DNA of 64,000 nt from Sandaracinobacteroides sp039808025 (GTDB lineage Bacteria; Pseudomonadota; Alphaproteobacteria; Sphingomonadales; Sphingomonadaceae): positions 314,626 through 378,625 of the forward strand of contig JBDHSK010000001.1 in the NCBI GenBank assembly GCA_039808025.1. Reading direction: 5' to 3'. This document shows, one piece after another, positions 45,440-52,928 of this stretch (position 1 is the stretch's first letter; each line of letters starts with the position of its first letter). The notes below the pieces were generated by a model. It searched no databases. It saw nothing but the letters and a program-made list of their open reading frames with translations, and was not told the origin of the DNA. The position numbers and the translations under genes are program-made.

Positions 45440-46753
45440 ATGATTCCCCGCTATTCCCGCCCTGAAATGACGGCCATCTGGTCGCCTGAAAACCGCTATG
45501 CCATCTGGTTTGAAATCGAGGCCCACGCCACCGAGGCACTGGGCGAACTGGGGGTGGTGCCAAAATCGGCCGCCCGGGCGCTGTGGGCCTGGTGGGCGAC
45601 GAAGCCCGCCATCGACGTGGCCGCCATCGACGCAATCGAGGCCGTCACCAAGCATGATGTGATCGCCTTCCTCACCTGGGTTGCCGAACAGGTCGGCGAC
45701 GAAGCCCGCTTCATGCACCAGGGCATGACCTCGTCCGACGTGCTCGACACCTGTCTTGCCGTGCAGCTGGCGCGTGCCTCGGATATTCTGCTCGCCGATC
45801 TCGATGCCCTGCTGGCCGCCATCAGGCGCCGCGCCATCGAACATAAGTATACACCCACCATCGGCCGCAGCCACGGGATCCACGCCGAACCCGTCACCTT
45901 CGGCTTCAAGCTGGCCCAGGCCTATGCCGAGTTCAGCCGTTGCCGCGCCCGGCTGGTGGCGGCACGCTCCGAAATCGCTACCTGCGCCATTTCCGGGGCG
46001 GTCGGCACCTTTGCCAACATCGATCCCGCCGTCGAAGCGCATGTCGCTGCAAAACTGGGGCTTGCGGTGGAACCGATCAGCACTCAGGTGATCCCGCGCG
46101 ACCGCCACGCCATGTTCTTTGCAACCCTTGGAGCCATTGCCTCCTCGGTTGAACGCCTGGCGATCGAGGTTCGCCATCTGCAACGCACTGAAGTGCTTGA
46201 GGCCGAGGAGTATTTTTCGCCCGGGCAGAAAGGCTCGTCGGCAATGCCGCACAAGCGCAACCCGGTGCTGACCGAAAATCTCACCGGCCTGGCCCGCCTC
46301 GTGCGCTCGGCGGTCACGCCAGCGCTTGAAAATGTGGCGCTGTGGCACGAGCGCGACATTTCCCATTCCTCGGTCGAGCGCGGCATCGGCCCGGATGCCA
46401 CCATCACGCTCGATTTTGCGCTGGCGCGTCTGACGGGTGTGATCGACAAATTGCTGATCTACCCCGAACGGATGCTGCGCAACATGAACCGCATGGGTGG
46501 CCTCATCCATTCGCAGCGGGTGCTGCTTGCCCTTACCCAGGCCGGGGTCTCGCGCGAGGACAGCTACCGGATCGTCCAGCGTAACGCCATGAAGGTGTGG
46601 GAATCCGATGGCCAGCTGCAACTGCGCGACCTGTTGGGTGCCGACCCGGACGTGACGTCGCGGCTGTCGGCAGAGCAGCTCGACGCCCTGTTCACCCTTG
46701 ATCACCACTTCGCCCGTATCGACACCATCTTCGACCGGGTGTTCGCCGACTGA
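45440..46753 (+). CDS. purB: Adenylosuccinate lyase
   Basis: 437-residue enzyme of purine synthesis: cleaves SAICAR to AICAR plus fumarate, and adenylosuccinate to AMP plus fumarate. The opening MIPRYSRPEMTAIWSPENRY is typical of the short bacterial form. Fumarase-superfamily motifs are HQGMTSSDVLDTCLAVQL, TIGRSHGIHAEPVTFGFK (general-acid His) and the signature GSSAMPHKRNPVLTENLTGLARL (flexible Ser loop). HERDISHSSVERGIGPDATI is also present. Start ATG 45440, 9 bp after the PhoD-like gene. The 20-bp gap to the next gene suggests continued transcription. Confidence 0.97.
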   Translation: MIPRYSRPEMTAIWSPENRYAIWFEIEAHATEALGELGVVPKSAARALWAWWATKPAIDVAAIDAIEAVTKHDVIAFLTWVAEQVGDEARFMHQGMTSSDVLDTCLAVQLARASDILLADLDALLAAIRRRAIEHKYTPTIGRSHGIHAEPVTFGFKLAQAYAEFSRCRARLVAARSEIATCAISGAVGTFANIDPAVEAHVAAKLGLAVEPISTQVIPRDRHAMFFATLGAIASSVERLAIEVRHLQRTEVLEAEEYFSPGQKGSSAMPHKRNPVLTENLTGLARLVRSAVTPALENVALWHERDISHSSVERGIGPDATITLDFALARLTGVIDKLLIYPERMLRNMNRMGGLIHSQRVLLALTQAGVSREDSYRIVQRNAMKVWESDGQLQLRDLLGADPDVTSRLSAEQLDALFTLDHHFARIDTIFDRVFAD

Positions 46754-46772
46754 CAGACGGAAAGGTGCAACC

Positions 46773-47387
46773 ATGAGCAGGGAGCAGTGGGACAGCCGGT
46801 TCGCGGCTGCCGATTATATTTTCGGAACCGAGCCCAATGCCTTCCTGCGGCGAGAAGCCGGTCGCATCGCCGCCGGTTCTGACGTGCTGGCAGTAGCCGA
46901 CGGCGAAGGGCGCAACGGCGTATGGCTGGCCCGGCAGGGCCATCAGGTCACAGCCGTCGACATCTCGGCAGTAGGGCAGCGCAAGGCAGCCAATCTGGCA
47001 TCCCGCCACGGCGTCAGCCTGTCATTTCATCTGGCCGACCTCACCACCTGGGCCTGGCCGGTGGCCCGCTACGACGCCATCGTCGCCATCTTCATCCAGT
47101 TCGCCGGCCCGGCCGATCGGGCCACCCTGTTCAGCCACATGCGCAACGCCGTGAAGCCCGGCGGGCTGATCCTGCTTGAGGGCTACCGCCCCGAACAGCT
47201 GGGCTATGGCACCGGCGGGCCGCCGATAGCCGAAAACATGTATGACGAAGCAATGCTGCGTGCAGCATTCGCCGGGTTCGAGATCTTGTCGCTCACTGCT
47301 TATGATGCCGAAATTGCCGAAGGGTCAGGCCACCACGGCCAGTCAGCTCTCATCGATCTGGTAGCGAGACGGCCTCTCGCACCATGA
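46773..47387 (+). CDS. Class I SAM-dependent methyltransferase
   Basis: 204-residue Rossmann-fold methyltransferase. Motif I is VLAVADGEGRNGVWLARQGHQVTAVDIS. The post-I region is FHLADLTTWAWPVARYDAIVAIF, and FSHMRNAVKPGGLILLEGY is the motif II/III region. The opening (SREQWDSRFAAADYIFGTEPNAFL) resembles the TehB/SAM-dependent group that methylates small molecules such as tellurite or thiols, but the substrate is unknown. Start ATG 46773 is preceded by AAAGG at 9 bp. Its stop overlaps the following FAD oxidoreductase gene by 4 bp (ATGA). Confidence 0.9.
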   Translation: MSREQWDSRFAAADYIFGTEPNAFLRREAGRIAAGSDVLAVADGEGRNGVWLARQGHQVTAVDISAVGQRKAANLASRHGVSLSFHLADLTTWAWPVARYDAIVAIFIQFAGPADRATLFSHMRNAVKPGGLILLEGYRPEQLGYGTGGPPIAENMYDEAMLRAAFAGFEILSLTAYDAEIAEGSGHHGQSALIDLVARRPLAP

Positions 47388-48610
47388 CCAGCCGCGTTGA
47401 CAGTATCGTCATCGGCGATGGTGTCGTCGGCCTGTGCGCGGCGCTGGCACTTCTTCGCTCCGGTTACCGGGTAGAGCTGATCGGCAATGGTGCGCCAACG
47501 GCTGCCTCGCTGGGCAATGCCGGCCATATCGCCACCGAGCAGGTGGTGCCGCTGGCTTCGTGGTCGGCGGCGCGAACCCTGCCCGGCCGCCTGTGGCCGC
47601 GCGGCGCCGCCGCCTTCCCATTGGCCGGCCTGACAGCGTGGCTACCGTTCGGACTGGAACTGCTTGAGGCCGCCCGCCCCGATCGCTTTGCCGCCGGGCA
47701 GCAGGCGCTGCAAGGGCTGATGGCCGGGGCGCTACCGGCGTGGCAACGCTTGTCTGCCAGCCTGCCCGGCGAACCGCTGCTGCGCGAAGGTGGCCACCTG
47801 CTGCTGTGGGAAAGCGCCGGAACCGCCGCAGCCGGAATGGCCCGCTGGCAGGCCACCAATACCGGTACGGCCCGCTTCGCCCCTGCCTCTGCGGCAGACC
47901 TCGCCGCTGTGGCGGCGGTATCGCCGCATGCGAAAGGCGGCATTCGTTTCAGTGGTACAGCCCAGGTGCAATCGCTGCCACGGCTGATCGAGACGTTGCG
48001 GCAGGCCATCATCACCGCCGGTGGTCGCTTGACCCGCGGCGAGGTGCGCACCGTCATGCAAGGCCGCACCATGGCTGTGTCCGTCAACGGCGATACGACA
48101 CGCACCCCGGGGCTGGTTCTGGTGGCCGCCGGGGCGCGGTCGGGCGAATTGCTGCGGGTGGCAGGGCACCGGGTGCCCTTGATTGCCGAACGTGGCTATC
48201 ACCTGCGCTGGCAGGCACATCAGTGGCCAGCAACCCTGCCACCACTGGTGTTCGAAGACCGGTCGCTGATCGCGGCGCGCTTTGAAACCTACATCCAGGC
48301 GTCATCGTTCGTTGAATTCACCCGTTTTTCCGCCCCGCCCGACCCGCGCAAGTGGCAATGGCTGGAACATCAGATCCGCACACTGGGGCTGCCGGTCGAT
48401 GGGTCCTTCCAGCGCTGGATGGGGGCGCGACCCACCCTGCCCGATTATCTGCCGGCGATCGGCCGCAGCCGCCACGCCGAAAATCTTGTCTACGCCATTG
48501 GCCACCAACACCTCGGCCTGACGCTGGCGCCAATCACTGCCGAACTGCTGACACAGCTTCTGGCCGGCCACGATCCCGGTCTGGCTGCCTTCGACCTCGA
48601 TCGCTTCTGA
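47384..48610 (+). CDS. FAD-dependent oxidoreductase, D-amino-acid dehydrogenase (DadA)-like
   Basis: 408-residue flavoprotein of the DAO superfamily. The FAD Rossmann motif is SIVIGDGVVGLCAALALLRSGYRVELIG (GxGxxG). SLGNAGHIATEQVVPLAS is the DadA-like segment near the FAD. GLVLVAAGARSGELLRVAGHRVPLIAERGYHL and the C-terminal IGRSRHAENLVYAIGHQHLGLTLAP complete the fold. DadA-like enzymes oxidise D-amino acids or D-hydroxyproline to keto/imino acids. The overlap with the methyltransferase and the short gap to an M24 prolidase-like gene hint at proline-type or dipeptide catabolism, but this is inference. Confidence 0.88.
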   Translation: MTSRVDSIVIGDGVVGLCAALALLRSGYRVELIGNGAPTAASLGNAGHIATEQVVPLASWSAARTLPGRLWPRGAAAFPLAGLTAWLPFGLELLEAARPDRFAAGQQALQGLMAGALPAWQRLSASLPGEPLLREGGHLLLWESAGTAAAGMARWQATNTGTARFAPASAADLAAVAAVSPHAKGGIRFSGTAQVQSLPRLIETLRQAIITAGGRLTRGEVRTVMQGRTMAVSVNGDTTRTPGLVLVAAGARSGELLRVAGHRVPLIAERGYHLRWQAHQWPATLPPLVFEDRSLIAARFETYIQASSFVEFTRFSAPPDPRKWQWLEHQIRTLGLPVDGSFQRWMGARPTLPDYLPAIGRSRHAENLVYAIGHQHLGLTLAPITAELLTQLLAGHDPGLAAFDLDRF

Positions 48611-48621
48611 AAGGAACCCGT

Positions 48622-49800
48622 ATGATTGGTGGCGCCAACGCAGCCGAAGTGCTGGCCAGCCTGCAACCCTTCCCCGGCACACCGGCCCCCATCAGCAGGG
48701 AGGAACGGCAGGAGCGGCTGCAACGCGCCCGCACCCTGATCGCCGCCGCCGGCAGTGACGCGCTGCTGGTGAACGCCGGCATGTCGCTGCGCTATTTTGC
48801 CGGGGTGCCGTGGGGGGCAAGTGAACGGCTGGTGGCGATGCTGCTTCCGGTAGAAGGCGCGCCGATCATGATCTGCCCCTTCTTCGAGCTGGGGACATTG
48901 CAGGCCGATCTCGGCATTTCCGCCGACATCCGGCTGTGGCAGGAAGACGAAGACCCGTTCGCACTGGTCGCCGATGCCGCGCGCAGCTGGAAAAAACTGC
49001 TGATCGACCCGTCGCTTCCCTATCAGATGGCGCTGCGACTGGCGGGCCATGCGCCATGGCTGACGCTCGCCGATGGTGCGCCCGTGATCGATGGGTGCCG
49101 CATGTGCAAAAGCCCCGCTGAAATTGCCCTGATGCAGCGCGCCAAGCATATTACCCTGAAGGTGCAGCATCTGGCCGCCTCCATCCTCCACCCCGGCATT
49201 ACTGCCAGCACCGTCAAGCGCTTCATCAACGATGCCCATATCGCACTGGCTGGCAGCGCCTCCACCTTCTGCATCGTCCAGTTCGGGCGCGCCACCGCCT
49301 TCCCGCATGGCCTTCCCGGCGACCAGCAGCTGCAGGAAAACCAGCTGGTGCTGATTGACACCGGCACCCAGGTGGAAGGCTATAACAGCGATATCACCCG
49401 CACCTACGCTTTCGGCAAGGTGGGCACCCGCGAACACGACATCTGGGCGCTGGAAAAGCAGGCGCAAGCCGCTGCCTTTACCGCTGCACAAATCGGCGCG
49501 ACCTGCGAAAGTGTCGATGCCGCCGCCCGCAAGGTGCTTACTGATGCTGGTTTAGGGCCGGATTACCGGCTGCCCGGCCTGCCGCACCGCACTGGCCACG
49601 GCATTGGTCTTTCCATCCACGAACCCGCCTATCTGGTGCGCGGCGACACAACCCCGCTGGCGCCGGGAATGTGCTTCTCGAACGAGCCGATGATCGTGGT
49701 GCCCGACCAGTTCGGCGTGCGGCTGGAAGACCATTTCTACACGGCCGTTGGCGGCCCGCAATGGTTCACGCAGCCGCAAACCGCCATCGACCGGCTGTAA
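48622..49800 (+). CDS. M24-family Xaa-Pro peptidase-like protein
   Basis: 392-residue pita-bread-fold metallopeptidase. The N-terminal creatinase-like domain (SREERQERLQRARTLIAAAGSDALLV...LRYFAGVPWG) precedes the catalytic domain. The five dinuclear metal ligands are all present: Asp and Asp in LIDTGTQVEGYNSDITRTY, His in HRTGHGIGLSIHEPAYL, Glu in CFSNEPMIVV, and Glu in GVRLEDHF. Active Xaa-Pro dipeptidase or aminopeptidase is therefore likely. Start ATG 48622 has AAGGA about 7 bp upstream. It lies 11 bp after the FAD oxidoreductase gene, in the same operon, and is convergent with the HerA-like gene (1-bp gap). Confidence 0.92.
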   Translation: MIGGANAAEVLASLQPFPGTPAPISREERQERLQRARTLIAAAGSDALLVNAGMSLRYFAGVPWGASERLVAMLLPVEGAPIMICPFFELGTLQADLGISADIRLWQEDEDPFALVADAARSWKKLLIDPSLPYQMALRLAGHAPWLTLADGAPVIDGCRMCKSPAEIALMQRAKHITLKVQHLAASILHPGITASTVKRFINDAHIALAGSASTFCIVQFGRATAFPHGLPGDQQLQENQLVLIDTGTQVEGYNSDITRTYAFGKVGTREHDIWALEKQAQAAAFTAAQIGATCESVDAAARKVLTDAGLGPDYRLPGLPHRTGHGIGLSIHEPAYLVRGDTTPLAPGMCFSNEPMIVVPDQFGVRLEDHFYTAVGGPQWFTQPQTAIDRL

Positions 49801-49801
49801 T

Positions 49802-51325
49802 TCAGCGGCGGCGGCGCATCAGCCCGCCCAGCAGGCCCCGCACCAGGCTTCGGCCCATCTGGGTCGCCATGCTGGCCGCCACCGCCACCGCCACTTTCTG
49901 GATCTGGCCCTGCGGGCTCTTGCGATAAGCACGTTCAGCAGCGGCATCGGCTTTCGCCTTGGCAATGGCCTCTTTTCGCGCCTGCGCTTCCGCCTGCTCG
50001 GCGGCCTTGGCCTGCGCACTTTCCTGCGCCTTGGCCGACAGAATCTCGAAGGCCGATTCGCGGTCGACCATCTGCTCATAGCGGCCAGCCAGCGGCGACG
50101 AGGTGACGATCACCTTGCGCTCGTCGGCTGTCAGCGGCCCAAGGCGTGATGCCGGCGGGGCGATCAGTGTGCGTTCAACCGGGGTGGGCGCTCCATCGGC
50201 CATCAGCAGCGACACCAGCGCTTCACCGGTCTTCAGCTCCTGAATCTCGCGCTCAACATCGACCTTGGGGTTGGGGCGAAAGGTGGTGGCTGCCGCCTTC
50301 ACTGCCTTCTGGTCGCGCGGGGTGAAGGCGCGCAGCGCATGTTGCACCCGGTTCCCCAGCTGGCCAGCCACCGTATCCGGCACATCGATGGGGTTCTGGG
50401 TGACGAAATACACCCCCACACCCTTCGAGCGGATTAGCCGCACCACCTGCTCCACCTTGTCGATCAGCGCTTTGGGGGCGTCATCGAAAAGAAGGTGCGC
50501 CTCGTCGAAGAAGAACACCAGTTTTGGCTTGTCGGGGTCACCCACTTCCGGAAGTACCTCGAACAGCTCGGAAAGCAGCCACAGCAGGAAGGTGGCATAG
50601 AGCTTGGGGCTGGACATCAGCTTGTCGGCCGCCAGTATGTTCACCTGACCGCGGCCCTGATCGTCAACGGCGATCAGGTCAGTGATGGCAAGCGCCGGTT
50701 CTCCGAAGAAATTGGCGGCCCCCTGCGATTCCAGAGCCAGCAGCTGCCGCTGGATGGCGCCGATCGACTGTGCCGTTACATTGCCATAGGAAGTCGCCAG
50801 TTCGGCGGCATGGTCGCCGCACCACGCCAGCATCTGCTTCAGATCTTTGAGATCGAGCAGCAAAAGCCCCTGATCATCAGCAACCTTGAAAGCAATGGCC
50901 AGCACCCCTTCCTGGGTGTCGTTGAGGTCAAGCAGGCGAGCCAGCAGCAGCGGCCCCATTTCCGAGATGGTGGCCCTGACTGGATGCCCCTGTTCACCGA
51001 ACAGATCCCAGAACACGACCGGATTGCCGGCATATTCGAGCGTTCCCATGCCAATATCGGCGGCGCGCTTCTGGAAGGCCTCGTGGGTTTTGGCCGATGG
51101 CGACCCGGGCAACGCCATGGCCGAAAGGTCACCCTTCACATCGGCCATGAACACCGCCACCCCCGCCTTGCTCAGCCCTTCGGCAATCACCTGCATCGAC
51201 ACCGTCTTGCCGGTACCGGTGGCGCCGGCAATCAGGCCGTGGCGATTGGCACGCTTCAGCACCAGATACTGCGGGTCAGCGCCACCTGCCTTGGCACCGA
51301 TGAAGAGTTCGCCTGTTGCAGTCAT
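49802..51325 (-). CDS. HerA/DUF853-type ATPase (YjgR-like)
   Basis: 507-residue P-loop ATPase of the HerA-FtsK superfamily, the DUF853/YjgR family. The family opening LFIGAKAGGADPQYLVLKRANRHGLIAGATGTGKTVSMQVIAEGLSKAGVAVFMADVKGDLS contains Walker A (GATGTGKT). Walker B is in KLVFFFDEAHLLFDDAPKAL and the Arg-rich sensor region is VVRLIRSKGVGVYFVTQNPIDVPD. The C-terminus is Ala/Arg-rich (QAKAAEQAEAQARKEAIAKAK) and ends GLLGGLMRRRR. The precise biological role of YjgR proteins is unsettled. It stands alone, with no nuclease partner nearby, so a defence role is not supported here. Confidence 0.92.
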   Translation of the reverse strand: MTATGELFIGAKAGGADPQYLVLKRANRHGLIAGATGTGKTVSMQVIAEGLSKAGVAVFMADVKGDLSAMALPGSPSAKTHEAFQKRAADIGMGTLEYAGNPVVFWDLFGEQGHPVRATISEMGPLLLARLLDLNDTQEGVLAIAFKVADDQGLLLLDLKDLKQMLAWCGDHAAELATSYGNVTAQSIGAIQRQLLALESQGAANFFGEPALAITDLIAVDDQGRGQVNILAADKLMSSPKLYATFLLWLLSELFEVLPEVGDPDKPKLVFFFDEAHLLFDDAPKALIDKVEQVVRLIRSKGVGVYFVTQNPIDVPDTVAGQLGNRVQHALRAFTPRDQKAVKAAATTFRPNPKVDVEREIQELKTGEALVSLLMADGAPTPVERTLIAPPASRLGPLTADERKVIVTSSPLAGRYEQMVDRESAFEILSAKAQESAQAKAAEQAEAQARKEAIAKAKADAAAERAYRKSPQGQIQKVAVAVAASMATQMGRSLVRGLLGGLMRRRR

Positions 51326-51432
51326 CTGCGGTTCCCGTTCCCTGTGGTTTCCACCCCCTCGCTAGACCAATGGCAGCTGCGACGAAAGGGCAAAGCCGGT
51401 ATCCAGGGCAGGCTTTACTTGCCCTTCCGGCA

Positions 51433-52194
51433 ATGAAACAAGGCACCATGATCGCCCCTCCCCCCTGGACGTGGCTGCTGGCCGGCGCCCTGCTGGGGCT
51501 GGTTGCCGGTTCGTTTCTCGCCACGCTGGTGGTGCGCTGGCCGCGTGGCGAATCCCTGTGGGGTCGTTCGCACTGCGATGGTTGTTCGCGCACACTTCGC
51601 TGGTCCGAACTGGTACCGTTGTTGTCGTTCGTGGTGGCGCGGGGGCGCTGCCACCACTGCGGCGCCGCAATCGACTGGCGCCACCCGGCAATCGAACTTG
51701 GATCAGCGCTGATCGGGATTGCCGCCTTTGCGGCGGAACCAGCGCCAGGCGCGCTGGCAGGCGCCACGCTGGGCTGGCTGCTGCTGGCGCTGCTGGTGCT
51801 CGACGCCGAACATCTGTGGCTGCCCGATGCGCTGACCATGCCACTGCTGGGCGCAGGTCTGCTGATGGGCAATGGCGCTCTGGCCAATCGGCTGCTGGGG
51901 GCGGCCATCGGCGGCGGGGTGCTGCTGCTGATCGCACTGGCCTATCGGGTGTTGCGCCAGCAAGAGGGGCTGGGACTTGGCGATGTGAAACTGATGGCGG
52001 GGCTGGGGGCGTGGCTCGGCTGGCCAATACTTCCGCTGCTGCTGCTGCTGGCTGCAGTTCTGGGCCTGGTGCTGGCGGGGCTGCGGGCCTTGCAGGGCCG
52101 GCCGCTCAGCCATATCCCGTTGGGCGCCTGTCTGGCGGCCGTTGCCTTTCCCCTGTGGCTGGCCATGCCGGCTTTGACACGCCTGACCGCATGA
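51433..52194 (+). CDS. gspO: Prepilin peptidase (leader peptidase / N-methyltransferase)
   Basis: 253-residue polytopic inner-membrane aspartic protease that removes prepilin leaders and methylates the new N-terminus. The two CxxC zinc motifs are in HCDGCSRTLRW and RCHHCGAAIDW, confirming the full bifunctional form. The catalytic Asp residues are in LLVLDAEHLWLPDALT and GLGDVKLMAGLGAWLGW (GxGDxK motif). ATG 51433 is used; ATG 51448 is an alternative. It precedes the gsp cluster by about 135 bp and should process GspG, GspI, GspJ and GspK encoded downstream. Confidence 0.93.
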   Translation: MKQGTMIAPPPWTWLLAGALLGLVAGSFLATLVVRWPRGESLWGRSHCDGCSRTLRWSELVPLLSFVVARGRCHHCGAAIDWRHPAIELGSALIGIAAFAAEPAPGALAGATLGWLLLALLVLDAEHLWLPDALTMPLLGAGLLMGNGALANRLLGAAIGGGVLLLIALAYRVLRQQEGLGLGDVKLMAGLGAWLGWPILPLLLLLAAVLGLVLAGLRALQGRPLSHIPLGACLAAVAFPLWLAMPALTRLTA

Positions 52195-52329
52195 AACAAC
52201 CACGCCGGACGCATTCATCGCCCCGATGACTTGCAACCTTGCCGATGCCCCCTTAGGCGTTAACCATCTGGGCCGACCGCACCGGGTGGAATCGATGACA
52301 ACAAACAAACCCGTCAAGGGGGGTATCCT

Positions 52330-52923
52330 TTGCTGAACCGCCGGTTTCACCCCGGCCATCTCCTGCTGATCTGCCTTGGCATCCTGTGCGGATTCCTGGG
52401 GCTGAAGGTGCTGTCGGCGCTCAACAGCCCGCTGCCCGACGCGCCGCACATCAGCCAGCCCGCCCTGGCCGACCGGGCGCTACTGGCCCGGTTCGACCCG
52501 TTCTTTCCGGCCAAAGGGTCAGATTCGGCAGCACTCCCGGTCACCGCCCTGCCGCTAAGCCTGCATGGCGTGCGCAACGATACCGCCACCGGGCAAGGTG
52601 CGGCCATCATCGCCGTCGGCAACGACGAGCAGAAGCTGTTTCAGGTGGGCGACACCATCAGCAACGGGGTGACTCTGGCCTCCATTGCTTCCGATCATGT
52701 CATCCTCGATCGCTCCGGTACCCGTGAGGCCCTGTGGCTCGACAACAGCAGTGAAGCCCCAGTCCAGAATTTTGACGCACCGGCGTCTTCGGCCTCTGCG
52801 TCCAGTCCCCCGGCCGATGCCGCCGCCAGCGACGCCCCCGACATCACGCCTGCCGAACCGTCCGCCGACACTCCGCCCGCCGGCGCCGCCATGGTGGCAG
52901 CCGCACCGCCCCGCCAGGATTGA
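52330..52923 (+). CDS. gspC: Type II secretion protein GspC
   Basis: 197-residue inner-membrane protein linking the platform to the secretin. It has an N-terminal transmembrane helix (HLLLICLGILCGFLGLKVL) and a homology region about 60-140 (PLSLHGVRNDTATGQGAAIIAVGNDEQKLFQVGDTISNGVTLASIASDHVILDRSG). A Pro/Ala/Ser-rich C-terminus follows. The HR domain is the part that binds the secretin N0 domain; the PDZ domain found in long GspC forms is missing. The start is TTG, chosen because a G-rich ribosome site (AAGGGGGG) lies 7 bp upstream and the helix is then N-terminal. Confidence 0.9.
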   Translation: MLNRRFHPGHLLLICLGILCGFLGLKVLSALNSPLPDAPHISQPALADRALLARFDPFFPAKGSDSAALPVTALPLSLHGVRNDTATGQGAAIIAVGNDEQKLFQVGDTISNGVTLASIASDHVILDRSGTREALWLDNSSEAPVQNFDAPASSASASSPPADAAASDAPDITPAEPSADTPPAGAAMVAAAPPRQD

Positions 52924-52928
52924 GAGCC

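Noticed and set aside
45176..46774. Open frame of more than 500 codons antisense to purB
   Set aside because: Low-complexity His/Gly/Arg composition, no motif, and fully overlapped by purB and the end of the PhoD-like gene.
49802..51325. HerA-like ATPase as part of an antiphage system
   Set aside because: It matches the housekeeping DUF853/YjgR type and has no nuclease or Sir2 partner; neighbours are a peptidase and a prepilin peptidase.
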